Shown here one piece after another: positions 36,818 to 45,440 of a stretch of DNA of 64,000 nucleotides. This DNA comes from DATNPH01 sp036703315 (GTDB taxonomy: Bacteria; Cyanobacteriota; Cyanobacteriia; Cyanobacteriales; Coleofasciculaceae), in contig DATNPH010000076.1 in NCBI GenBank assembly GCA_036703315.1, positions 8,823-72,822 of the forward strand, in the 5' to 3' direction. The position numbers and the translations under genes are program-made. The first letter of the stretch is position 1; every line of letters starts with the position of its first letter. The notes under the pieces were generated by a model that ran no database searches, was not told where the DNA came from, and saw nothing but the letters and a program-made list of their open reading frames with translations.

Positions 36818-37492
36818 ATGAAAATTTTATTGATCTTGAGCTTGTTTTTGGGTGGTCTTGCTGTCAGTTGCCAAAATTCAGGCTGGTCATCGACGCCTCA
36901 GACAAGTAGCGCTTCGCCAACCCAAAAATCTACTGATACCTCAGCACAAACAACTACCCAGACACCCCAGTTGTCTACCAAGACCAAAGCTGAACCTTCT
37001 GCTCAAAGCAAGAGTCAGGTGGCGACGAATCTGAACAGTCCAGTTGCGCGTCAGCAAAGTTGTCAGATTAGCGCCTATGTTATCGACACAGATCCAAATG
37101 GTCTGAATGTGCGTTCTGGAGCGGGCAAGAGTTACGAAATCATTGGAAAATTGCCCACCACTGCTATTGCTGTGATTGTTGACCTCACAGCTTCACAAGG
37201 GGATTGGGTGCAGCTGAGCAAAGCTCAAAGTCCTGCGAAAATAGAATTCCAGGGCACTGGATGGGTCTATGCTCAGCTATTGGGCACCAGTACTCGTGGT
37301 TATGGTTCTAAGGGAGTCTTCGTGTACGCTAATGCCGACGCTCAAAGCTCAGTAGTTGGTCGTATCCCAGATCAGAAGGGCGTCAAGCTTTTAGGTTGCG
37401 ATCGCTCATGGGCTTGGGTTGAATATGAAGGATTAAAAGGGTGGCTCGCACCAGCTGCTCAGTGTCCTAATCCCCTAACAACTTGTCCATAG
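36818..37492 (+). CDS. Lipoprotein with bacterial SH3 domains
   Basis: A 224-residue secreted lipoprotein with lipobox LAVSC (Cys18). A Thr/Gln/Pro-rich linker (residues 20-85) is followed by an SH3_3-type domain (DPNGLNVRSGAGKSYEIIGKL) and a second, more divergent one (residues 160-215, KGVFVYANADAQSSVVGRI ... GLKGWLAP). Four Cys in the second half may pair. Such proteins usually bind peptidoglycan or other envelope polymers. The start lies at the end of the gene-free region, and the following genes are on the same strand. Confidence 0.82.
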   Translation: MKILLILSLFLGGLAVSCQNSGWSSTPQTSSASPTQKSTDTSAQTTTQTPQLSTKTKAEPSAQSKSQVATNLNSPVARQQSCQISAYVIDTDPNGLNVRSGAGKSYEIIGKLPTTAIAVIVDLTASQGDWVQLSKAQSPAKIEFQGTGWVYAQLLGTSTRGYGSKGVFVYANADAQSSVVGRIPDQKGVKLLGCDRSWAWVEYEGLKGWLAPAAQCPNPLTTCP

Positions 37493-37510
37493 TTCAACAA
37501 TTTTTAGCAT

Positions 37511-37738
37511 ATGGAAACTACAAAATTTGAACTTACTCGTGCTGACTTGAGGCTGGCTGATATCATTGCTCAGGGGAGTGATGGGCAAATAGTTCTACTA
37601 GTAGAAGTTAAAGGTACTGAACTCAAAAGTAGGAAAGAAAAACTGAGGGTTATCTCGCAAGTCAAGTCATATCTGCAAACGATAAACCTAGACATTCCTT
37701 ACTTCCTCGGTTGGCTACAGTCCCAGTCAACTTCGTAA
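37511..37738 (+). pseudogene. Short PD-(D/E)XK nuclease-like fragment
   Basis: A 75-residue open frame with DGQIVLLVEVKG followed by QVKSYLQT, the pattern of small PD-(D/E)XK-fold proteins common in cyanobacteria. Those proteins usually continue for another 40-50 residues after a segment like DIPYF; here the frame turns into unrelated text (GWLQSQSTS) and stops 12 bp before the next gene. It is probably a truncated remnant. It might still be translated, since no internal stop is present. Confidence 0.4.
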
Positions 37739-37749
37739 GCTGTCTGTAG

Positions 37750-39555
37750 ATGAAAACTATGAAATTTTTAGCTATTGCTTCTGTAACTAGGCGTTGTTGT
37801 TTAGCTGTAATGCTGGCTTTGATAAGCGCGATCGCTCTGACCAGCTGCAACCCTACTCAGCTCAAAACTGAGGCGACTCAAGTTCCCCAATTGGTGGTTA
37901 GCGTTGGCAGCGATCCGAAGACCTTTAACTATATGCTGAGCCAAGAAATCCCTAACATTTTTGGACTCACTTTTAAGGGATTAACTACCCTAAATGGTGC
38001 GGGTGAAGTAGAGCCAGAACTAGCTGAATATTGGAGTTTATCTGAGGATAAACTGCGGATCGTCTTTACCTTGCGAGAAGGATTGAAATGGTCAGATGGT
38101 CAACCACTTACCACAGATGATGTGATTTTCACCTATGAGGAATTAGTCTTCAATAAACAAATTCCTAACCAGTTTAAAGACTATCTCTCAATTGGGTCGA
38201 GTGGTGCTTTTCCAAAACTACGAAAAATTGATGACCGCCGAGTTGAATTTATTCTGCCAGAGCCTTTTTCCCCTTTCCTCCGAACTACCGCAGCACCGGA
38301 TGATGCTGTTGCCATTTTACCCAAGCATGTTCTATCCGAATCGGTGAAAACTCAAGATTCAAAGGGCAAGCCTCGATTTATGTCTACTTGGGGAACGGAT
38401 ACAGATCCAGCGAAAATAATTGTCAATGGTCCTTACCGACTAGCAAGCTACATCCCTGGTCAGCGGGTGATATTCGAGCGTAACCCTTATTACTGGCGGA
38501 AGGATGCTCAAGGCAACCTACAACCTTATATTCAGCGTTACATCTGGCAACTCGTTGAGAATACTGAGACATCCTTAATCCAGTTTCGCTCTGGCGGGTT
38601 GGATGCCGTCGGTGCCTCTGCTGGAAATTTCTCTTTGCTCAAGCGGGAAGAAAAGCGAGGAAATTTTACTATCTACAATGGTGGTGCTGCATTCGGCACC
38701 AGATTTATTTCCTTTAATCTCAATAAAGGTAAAGTAAACGATCGCCCTTTAGTCGATCCAATCAAATCTCGCTGGTTCAATACAGTGGCATTTAGACAGG
38801 CAATAGCCCATGCCATTGATCGTCAAGCGATGATTAACAATCTCTTGCGAGGGCTGGGTGAACTGCTAAATTCCCCAATCGATGTCCAAACTCCGTATTA
38901 CCTTTCTCCTAAAGAGGGTCTAAAGGTCTACGATTACAATCCAAAACGAGCTAAGGAATTACTGGTAGAAGCTGGATTTAAATATAACGAGAAAAGTCAG
39001 CTGCTCGATGCTGAGGGCAACCGGGTACGCTTCACGATGTTATTGTCCAGTGGTGGTGGCAACATTGATGCGATCGCCTCCCAGATCAAGCGAGACTTAG
39101 ACAAAATCGGCATACAAGTCGATCTCCAGCCCCTGGCTTTCAGCCTCCTAACTGATAAACTCTACAATTCTAAGGAATGGGATTGTTATTTAGGAGCCTT
39201 AACAGGAGGAGTTGAGCCGAATCAAGGTGCCAATGTTTGGCTTCCTGAAGGCAACTATCACACGTTCAATCTAGCCTCCCAAACTGGACAAGCACCTATA
39301 ACGGGTCGAGAGGTTTCGGACTGGGAACAAGAAATAGCCCGTCTCTATATCAAAGGAGCACAGGAATTCGATGAGGCTAAGCGCAAAGCTATCTATGCCC
39401 AAAGCCAGCGCCTCTCCCAAGAATACCTCCCTTATATTTACCTGTTCACTCCTTTGTCTATGGCGGCTGTGCGCGATCGCATCCAAGGCATAAAATTCTC
39501 CGCCTTACAAGGAGTCTTCTGGAACATTTATGAACTCAAACTTGTAGATAAGTAG
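37750..39555 (+). CDS. Family 5 solute-binding lipoprotein, tandem copy 1
   Basis: A 601-residue extracytoplasmic substrate-binding protein of the peptide/nickel (SBP_bac_5) family, anchored as a lipoprotein (ALTSC). Family features are DPKTFNYMLSQE near the mature N-terminus, LREGLKWSDGQPLTTDDV, NPYYWRKDAQGN, and FRQAIAHAIDRQAM. It would deliver an oligopeptide or similar solute to an ABC permease, but no permease or ATPase gene is adjacent. Two close paralogues follow directly on the same strand. Confidence 0.92.
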   Translation: MKTMKFLAIASVTRRCCLAVMLALISAIALTSCNPTQLKTEATQVPQLVVSVGSDPKTFNYMLSQEIPNIFGLTFKGLTTLNGAGEVEPELAEYWSLSEDKLRIVFTLREGLKWSDGQPLTTDDVIFTYEELVFNKQIPNQFKDYLSIGSSGAFPKLRKIDDRRVEFILPEPFSPFLRTTAAPDDAVAILPKHVLSESVKTQDSKGKPRFMSTWGTDTDPAKIIVNGPYRLASYIPGQRVIFERNPYYWRKDAQGNLQPYIQRYIWQLVENTETSLIQFRSGGLDAVGASAGNFSLLKREEKRGNFTIYNGGAAFGTRFISFNLNKGKVNDRPLVDPIKSRWFNTVAFRQAIAHAIDRQAMINNLLRGLGELLNSPIDVQTPYYLSPKEGLKVYDYNPKRAKELLVEAGFKYNEKSQLLDAEGNRVRFTMLLSSGGGNIDAIASQIKRDLDKIGIQVDLQPLAFSLLTDKLYNSKEWDCYLGALTGGVEPNQGANVWLPEGNYHTFNLASQTGQAPITGREVSDWEQEIARLYIKGAQEFDEAKRKAIYAQSQRLSQEYLPYIYLFTPLSMAAVRDRIQGIKFSALQGVFWNIYELKLVDK

Positions 39556-39616
39556 CCCATCCTAGGCTGAAGGCACTGGCGTTTATCATGAAAAGAAGCT
39601 CTGTGGCATCACTTGT

Positions 39617-41422
39617 ATGATTTCCGCCGTTTTCCCAAACATGCCTTGGCGTCGCTGGTTTGTTGGTTTGCTAGCGTTGATTGTGGCGATCGCACTTTCT
39701 GGCTGCAATCCAACTGAACTCAAAACCCAAGCCGCACAAGTTCCCCAGATGGTGGTCGTTACCACGACCGACCCTAAAACCTTTAACTACGCCCTGATCC
39801 AAGAATCTCCCAACATTTCTAGTTTCACTTACGAAGGCTTAGCAAGTGTAAACGGAGCGACTGGAAACGTTGAGCCAGCTTTGGCTGAGTCTTGGACAGT
39901 CTCTGAAGATAAGCTGCGGTTTGTCTTTACCTTGCGCGAAGGCTTGAAGTGGTCTGATGGTCAACCTCTAACCGCTGATGATGTTATTTTTACCTTCAAT
40001 GACATCTTCCTGAACAAGCGCATTCCCACCTATTTCCAAGACGGTCTCAAAATCGGTAAAAGTAAAGCTTTCCCGAAAGTCCGTAAACTCGATGACCGCC
40101 GAGTAGAATTCACGTTACCAGAACCGTTTTCTCCCTTCCTCAGAAGCATTGCAGCAGGGATAGCCATCCTACCCGAACACGCCTTGCGAAAAGCTGTGGA
40201 AACCACTAGACCCGATGGCAGACCTGAGTTTCTCTCCACTTGGGGGACAGATACAGATCCTGCCAAAATCGTTGTCAATGGTCCTTATAAGCTGGAGAAC
40301 TACTTTTCCAGTGAGCGACTGACATTTCGGCGCAACCCCTACTACTGGCGCAAGGATGCTCAAGGTAACCCACAGCCTTATATTGAGCGTATTGTTTGGC
40401 AAATTGTTGAGAATGTTGATACAGCTTTAACCCAGTTTCGCTCCGGGGGATTAGATCTCCTCGAAATTGGTCCTGGAAGTTTTCAATTACTCAAGCGAGA
40501 AGAAAAGCGAGCTAACTTTGCCATCCAAAGTGCCGGGCCTGACTCGGGGACGATGTTTCTTTGCTTCAATCTCAACAAAGGTCGTCGCAACGGAAAACCC
40601 CTTGTCGATCCGATTAAGTCTCGCTGGTTTAACAACGTTGCCTTCAGACAAGCGATCGCCTATGGTATCGATCGCCAAGCCCTGATCAACAACATCTTCA
40701 GAGGACTTGGTGAACCACAAGACTCACCAATTTCTGTGCCAAGCCCTTACTACGTTTCTCCAAAAGAAGGTCTAAAAAGTTATGACTATAATCCAGAAAA
40801 AGCTAAGGAACTTTTGCTAGGAGCGGGATTCAAATACGACAATAAAAACCAGCTGCTAGATGACCAAGGAAATCCAGTGCGCTTCACAATGCTAATATCT
40901 GCTGGTGGTAGACCCTTAATCACAGCTCAGATTAAGCAAAATTTGAGCAAGATTGGCATTCAAGTTGATTTACAGTTTCTTAGCTTCAATATAATTGGAG
41001 AAAAAATCTCTAACTCTCTCGATTGGGAATGTTGGTATGGAGCCATTACTGGCGGTCTGGAACCAGCCGATGGTGCTAATATTTGGTCGGTAGACGGTAA
41101 CTTCCACGTCTTCAATCAGAAACCCCAATCAGGACAACCTCCGATAGAAGGACAGGAAGTTGCAGATTGGGAGAAGAAAATCGATCAGCTCTATATCGAG
41201 GGGGCACGGGAGTTCGACGAAGCGAAGCGCAAAGCCATCTATGCGGAAACACAACGCCTTGCACAAGAGAATCTCCCCTTTATTCATCTGGTCAATTCGC
41301 TTGCTCTAGTAGCTGTACGCAATAGTATTCAAGGCGTAAAATACACTTCCATTTTCTCTAGCCCTGCGAGCTTTAACTGGAACATCTATGAACTCAAAGT
41401 TGTAAAAAACAAAGCTGATTAA
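39617..41422 (+). CDS. Family 5 solute-binding lipoprotein, tandem copy 2
   Basis: 601 residues, strongly similar along its whole length to the copy before it: the lipobox region (ALSGCNPTELKTQ), LREGLKWSDGQPLTADDV, RNPYYWRKDAQGNPQPYIER and FRQAIAYGIDRQAL. It lies 61 bp downstream of copy 1. Differences concentrate in the C-terminal half, where the ligand pocket is, so the copies may bind different solutes. The start ATG gives a hydrophobic signal with an Arg pair. Confidence 0.92.
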   Translation: MISAVFPNMPWRRWFVGLLALIVAIALSGCNPTELKTQAAQVPQMVVVTTTDPKTFNYALIQESPNISSFTYEGLASVNGATGNVEPALAESWTVSEDKLRFVFTLREGLKWSDGQPLTADDVIFTFNDIFLNKRIPTYFQDGLKIGKSKAFPKVRKLDDRRVEFTLPEPFSPFLRSIAAGIAILPEHALRKAVETTRPDGRPEFLSTWGTDTDPAKIVVNGPYKLENYFSSERLTFRRNPYYWRKDAQGNPQPYIERIVWQIVENVDTALTQFRSGGLDLLEIGPGSFQLLKREEKRANFAIQSAGPDSGTMFLCFNLNKGRRNGKPLVDPIKSRWFNNVAFRQAIAYGIDRQALINNIFRGLGEPQDSPISVPSPYYVSPKEGLKSYDYNPEKAKELLLGAGFKYDNKNQLLDDQGNPVRFTMLISAGGRPLITAQIKQNLSKIGIQVDLQFLSFNIIGEKISNSLDWECWYGAITGGLEPADGANIWSVDGNFHVFNQKPQSGQPPIEGQEVADWEKKIDQLYIEGAREFDEAKRKAIYAETQRLAQENLPFIHLVNSLALVAVRNSIQGVKYTSIFSSPASFNWNIYELKVVKNKAD

Positions 41423-41487
41423 TTTGTATATGTCATGTAGGCTTGACACTGGAGTTTATCATCCGAAACAACTCAGTGTATTACCTC

Positions 41488-43311
41488 ATGATTTCTGCTG
41501 TTACTCTCCGTCGTTGGTCGTCAGTTCTACTAACATTGACTTTGGCGCTGATTTGCCAGCTTGTCCTCATCAGTTGTAGCCCAACCTATTTAAAAACTGA
41601 GGCAGCTCAAGTATCGCAAATAGTATTTACTACCCTTGGCGACCCAAAAACATTTAACTATGCTCTAAACCAAGAGTTTCCTAATGTATTCCTCTTCACC
41701 GTGGAAGGCTTAACCGCTATCAATTACACCAATGGAGCGGTTGAGCCAGCTTTAGCTGAGTCTTGGCAAATCTCCACTGATAAAAAGCGGGTGGTTTTTA
41801 CCCTAAGAGAGGGTGTGAAGTGGTCAGATGGTGCGCCACTCACGGCAGAAGATGTTGTCTTCACCTACAACGATATAGTTTTTAATAAAGACATTCCCAC
41901 TGACGCAAGAGATATCCTTAAAATTGGTACATCGGGGGCTTTTCCCAAAGTTCAGAAGCTAGATGAACATCGAGTAGAATTTATTCTACCAGAGCCATTT
42001 GCTCCATTCCTGCGCACCACGGCTGGAGCACCCAATGGAATTGGCATCTATCCCAAACATGTTTTAGCTGAATCTATAAAATCTAAAGATTCAAATGGGA
42101 AGCCCCAGTTCGTCTCTATGTGGGGAACAGATACTAATCCCCAGACAATTGTTGTTAATGGTCCTTATCAGATAGAAAGCTATACGGCTAGTCAGCGTAT
42201 AGTTTTCCGGCGTAATCCTTACTACTGGCGCAAGGATGCTCAAGGAAATCCTCAGCCTTATATCGAGCGGATCATCTGGCAAATTGTTGAGAATACTGAT
42301 ACCGCATTAATTCAGTTTCGCTCTGGAGATTTAGATATTACCGAAGCCTGGGGTCGGATGCCCCCAGAGCATTATTCGCTCCTGAAGCGAGAAGAAAAGC
42401 GGGGCAATTTTAAAACTTATACAGCTGGTCCGAGACCGGGTACGAATTTTATCTCCTTCAACCTCAATAAGGGAAAGAGAAATGAAAAGCCACTGGTTGA
42501 GCCAATTAAGTCTCGCTGGTTTAATACAGTGGAATTTAGGCAAGCGATCGCGTATGCCATTGATCGCCAAACTATGCTCAATAATAGTGTTCGCGGTTTG
42601 GGTGAATTGCAAAATTCACCGATTACAATACAAAGTCCCTACTATCTTTCTCCAAAAGAAGGTCTAAAAGCCTACGACTACAATCCCGAAAAGGCAAAGG
42701 AATTACTACAGAAAGCAGGATTGAACTATAACGACAACAATCAACTGCTCGATGCTGAGGGGAATCGAGTGCGATTTACGTTAATTACCAATGCTGAGAA
42801 TAAGACGCGCGTAGCAATGGGAGCGCAAATTAAACAAGATTTAAGCAAAATTGGCATCCAAGTAGACTTTAACCCGATCGCCTTTAACACGCTTACCGAT
42901 AAACTCGCCAATACCTTGGATTGGGACTGTTATCTCTTGGGCTTTACTGGAAGTGTAGAACCGAATGATAGTGCTAATACTTGGTCTCCCGATGGTGGCT
43001 TACACAGCTTCAACCAGAAACCTCAACCAGGACAACCGCCAATAGAGGGTCGAGAGGTAGCGCCTTGGGAGGCTGAAATTGGTCGCCTGTACATCGAAGC
43101 GGCAAGAGAGTTGGATGAGGGGAAGCGCAAAGCCATGTATGCCGAAACGCAACGCCTCACGCAAGAGTATCTACCGATGATTTACCTGGTGAATGCCTAT
43201 TCTACGTCGGCAATACGCGATCGCCTCCAAAATATCAAGTATTCTCCTCTCGGAGGAGTCATCTGGAACCTTTACGAGTTGAAAGTCACTGATAATTCAT
43301 CAGTAAGGTAG
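41488..43311 (+). CDS. Family 5 solute-binding lipoprotein, tandem copy 3
   Basis: The third paralogue, 607 residues from ATG at 41488. This start is chosen because it begins with MISAV, the same N-terminus as copy 2; an in-frame TTG at 41443 would add 15 residues without a role. The lipobox is VLISC. It shares NPYYWRKDAQGNPQPYIER and the SPKEGLKAYDYNPEKAKELL block with the other copies. It carries a two-residue insertion around the GRMPPEH loop. It is convergent with the next gene, 12 bp away. Confidence 0.92.
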   Translation: MISAVTLRRWSSVLLTLTLALICQLVLISCSPTYLKTEAAQVSQIVFTTLGDPKTFNYALNQEFPNVFLFTVEGLTAINYTNGAVEPALAESWQISTDKKRVVFTLREGVKWSDGAPLTAEDVVFTYNDIVFNKDIPTDARDILKIGTSGAFPKVQKLDEHRVEFILPEPFAPFLRTTAGAPNGIGIYPKHVLAESIKSKDSNGKPQFVSMWGTDTNPQTIVVNGPYQIESYTASQRIVFRRNPYYWRKDAQGNPQPYIERIIWQIVENTDTALIQFRSGDLDITEAWGRMPPEHYSLLKREEKRGNFKTYTAGPRPGTNFISFNLNKGKRNEKPLVEPIKSRWFNTVEFRQAIAYAIDRQTMLNNSVRGLGELQNSPITIQSPYYLSPKEGLKAYDYNPEKAKELLQKAGLNYNDNNQLLDAEGNRVRFTLITNAENKTRVAMGAQIKQDLSKIGIQVDFNPIAFNTLTDKLANTLDWDCYLLGFTGSVEPNDSANTWSPDGGLHSFNQKPQPGQPPIEGREVAPWEAEIGRLYIEAARELDEGKRKAMYAETQRLTQEYLPMIYLVNAYSTSAIRDRLQNIKYSPLGGVIWNLYELKVTDNSSVR

Positions 43312-43323
43312 AGCTACTGAATT

Positions 43324-43965
43324 TTATTCAATTCCAGCTTTGATCAACCCAGGAGCACGAATACATCCTCCCGACCAAGTCCAACCAGGATAAGAGTCAT
43401 TATAGGTATATCGCGCCCAAGCATTGCCCTCTTTGTCTTGGTAAAATTCTACAATCTCTGCACTGACTCTTTTTCCCCAAGGAGCTCTTGCCCAAATCTT
43501 ATCTCCAAGGTTGAATACCTCACCAGACGTGTTAGTGGCACTCTTAAGTGTTGGTAGTGTCCTTGACTCAGGGCGGTAGGGTATTTTGTCAAGCTTACGC
43601 TTGTCTGGTTTGGGTGCTTCTACACGAGGGGCTTCTTCTGCACGAGGAGCTTCTTCTACACGAGGGGCTTCTTCTACACGAGGGGCTTCTTCTACACGAA
43701 GGGCTTCTTCTACACGAGGAGCTTCTTCTGCACGAGGGACTTCTTCTGCACGAGGGACTTCTTCTTCGCGAGGGACTTCTTCTTCGCTTGAATCACTAGT
43801 CAGTAATTCAGGTGTTTTGTCTAGCTCTTGGACTGAGCCATCAGGTTGCTCTTGGGCGATTTCATCCGACTCAGGGGTAACCTCAGTACTCGGTGAGACG
43901 CTGATACCTAATGAAGAAAGATCCCTTAGGTCAATTTTCTTGCGGCTTCGTTTTTTAGCGGCCAT
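43324..43965 (-). CDS. Hypothetical protein with hexapeptide repeats and SH3/Tudor-like C-terminus
   Basis: About 213 residues from ATG at 43965 (MAAKKRSRKKIDL); an upstream in-frame start at 44028 is less likely. The N-terminus is basic and the middle is a run of about nine hexapeptides of type EEAPRV/EEVPRA, encoded by 18-bp tandem repeats. The C-terminal 65 residues (FNLGDKIWARAPWGKRVSAEIVEFY ... YPGWTW) look like a small beta-barrel of SH3 or Tudor type. No signal peptide is visible. Function unknown; the repeat arm is likely an extended charged linker. Confidence 0.7.
   Translation of the reverse strand: MAAKKRSRKKIDLRDLSSLGISVSPSTEVTPESDEIAQEQPDGSVQELDKTPELLTSDSSEEEVPREEEVPRAEEVPRAEEAPRVEEALRVEEAPRVEEAPRVEEAPRAEEAPRVEAPKPDKRKLDKIPYRPESRTLPTLKSATNTSGEVFNLGDKIWARAPWGKRVSAEIVEFYQDKEGNAWARYTYNDSYPGWTWSGGCIRAPGLIKAGIE
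43619..43790 (-). repeat. 18-bp coding minisatellite
   Basis: About nine tandem 18-bp units, each coding a hexapeptide of the form EE-A/V-PR-V/A/E. Neighbouring units differ by one or a few bases, and the array keeps the reading frame. Confidence 0.85.
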
Positions 43966-44130
43966 GGAAATGCGGTAAATGTGGGATGGGTGCAGGAGCG
44001 ATCGCTTGTCTGGTAATTCAAGTTCCACCTATATCTATTTAGACCCTCGTGCTGAGTTTTGCAAGTTTTGCAATATGTTTGTTTCTACCTATCTGTTTGC
44101 TCAATACTCTCCTCACTAATAGCTAGTACC

Positions 44131-44916
44131 GTGACTCAACCTGAAGCTTTACGATCTCTGCTCGAATCCGTTGCCGCTGGTGAGGTTAGCCCAGTGGTGG
44201 CTTTAGACAAATTAAAGAATTTTGCCTTTGAGCCAGTAGGCGATTTCGCCAAAGTTGACCATCATCGCACCTTGAGAACTGGCTTCCCTGAGGTGATTTG
44301 GGGACAAGGAAAGACACCTGACCAAATTGCTCAGATTATGGAGGCGATGCGGCTTCGTAATCCCGTAGTGATGGCGACACGAATTGATCCAGATGTCTTT
44401 GCCAAGCTGCAAGAAAAAGTTCCAGGTGTGCAATACTACCCAACAGCTCGGATATGTGCCATTGCGCCTTCGACACTCAAACCCCACTATTCAGGAATTA
44501 TCGGTCTTATCTGTGCGGGTACATCTGATTTACCCGTAGCAGAGGAAGCCGCTATTACAGCCCAACTGTGTGGTTTTCAGGTGCAGCGCCTCTGGGATGT
44601 TGGGGTGGCTGGGATCCACCGCTTACTAAGTAATCGACAGGTGATTATTGAAGCAGATGTGCTAGTTGTCGTTGCTGGTATGGAAGGAGCATTACCCAGC
44701 GTTGTTGCTGGTTTGGCAGATTGTCCAGTGATTGCTGTCCCTACCAGTATTGGCTATGGCGCAAGTTTCGGTGGACTGGCTCCTCTATTGACAATGCTTA
44801 ACTCTTGTGCTGCTGGGGTAGGCGTTGTCAATATTGATAATGGATTTGGTGCCGCGATTCTGGCAGGGCAAATTCTGAAAACGGCTCATAAGTTGCAAGC
44901 ATCATCAAAAGATTAG
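44131..44916 (+). CDS. larB: Nickel pincer cofactor biosynthesis protein LarB
   Basis: LarB carboxylates nicotinic acid adenine dinucleotide in the pathway to the nickel pincer nucleotide used by lactate racemase and relatives. The 261-residue product (from GTG at 44131; an in-frame TTG at 44059 would add a hydrophobic, unlikely leader) has the PurE-like domain: GLICAGTSDLPVAEEAAITA, VQRLWDVGVAGIHRLL, VVVAGMEGALPSVVAGL and VPTSIGYGASFGGLAPLL. The preceding FAKVDHHRTLRTGFPEVIWG region is typical. LarC and LarE are not in the window. Confidence 0.93.
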   Translation: MTQPEALRSLLESVAAGEVSPVVALDKLKNFAFEPVGDFAKVDHHRTLRTGFPEVIWGQGKTPDQIAQIMEAMRLRNPVVMATRIDPDVFAKLQEKVPGVQYYPTARICAIAPSTLKPHYSGIIGLICAGTSDLPVAEEAAITAQLCGFQVQRLWDVGVAGIHRLLSNRQVIIEADVLVVVAGMEGALPSVVAGLADCPVIAVPTSIGYGASFGGLAPLLTMLNSCAAGVGVVNIDNGFGAAILAGQILKTAHKLQASSKD

Positions 44917-45092
44917 ACCTCCTGCATGAATCATGAAATGCCCCCTCGCATCCCCCAATTGTGCGGGACTTTAATTAGTACGTCTCAAAATCAGAACGAT
45001 CGCGAATCAAAACGAGATCGTGTCGAGGTGATAATTGAGCGACCTGCTAGATCCGCGTAACAACCGAATCGTTTTTCAACGTGTCGCGAGAG

Positions 45093-45156
45093 TCCCCAGG
45101 TTGCTTCGCTGAACCTGGGGAGGGAGAGCGGTTCGAGGCAGGTGCCTGCCTCGAAC
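45093..45156. repeat. Two hairpins at the end of an IS200/IS605 remnant
   Basis: TCCCCAGGTT (45093-45102) pairs with AACCTGGGGA (45112-45121) around a 9-nt loop. GTTCGAGGCAGG (45131-45142) pairs with CCTGCCTCGAAC (45145-45156) around 2 nt. They lie just after the stop of the transposase fragment. Subterminal hairpins are the cleavage signals of IS200/IS605 elements. Confidence 0.6.
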
Positions 45157-45158
45157 AA

Positions 45159-45350
45159 TTACTCTTGCGGTACTTCTTGAGATTTTATATAAGCCTTAAC
45201 TCTTTCGATAGGTGCGCCGCCAGTGGACGCCACATAATGAGAACCAGACCAAAAAGCAGGTTCTTTGTAAACCTTGGCTAATACAGACGCAAACTCTTTT
45301 TGGATAATCCGGCTTGAACCAGACTTCATGCTCCCGATTAAGGAGGACAA
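45159..45350 (-). pseudogene. IS200/IS605-type TnpA transposase, 3' fragment
   Basis: The 63-residue frame contains the C-terminal part of a Y1 transposase: SMKSGSSRIIQKEF, AFWSGSHYVASTGG and APIERVKAYIKSQ. The N-terminal half with the HUH metal site is absent; upstream sequence changes to pyrimidine-rich repeat DNA (copy 2 of the 40-bp repeat). It is therefore a dead remnant next to its hairpin end. Confidence 0.75.
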
Positions 45351-45355
45351 ATGAG

Positions 45356-45395
45356 GAAGATAGGGAAGGTAGAGAAGACACAGAAATTATCTCCC
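45356..45395 (-). repeat. 40-bp dispersed repeat, copy 2
   Basis: The reverse complement matches 23496-23535 at 36 of 40 positions. It abuts the point where the transposase fragment is cut, near the 3' end of ndhH. Confidence 0.65.
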
Positions 45396-45440
45396 CCATC
45401 TCCCTCAGCTTCCCCAGCTCCCTCATCCTTTCAAGAATTG

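Noticed and set aside
43548..43978. Plus-strand frames rich in LLLHEG and SSARGA repeats
   Set aside because: They are antisense readings of the 18-bp minisatellite. The minus frame has a sensible head and beta-barrel tail.
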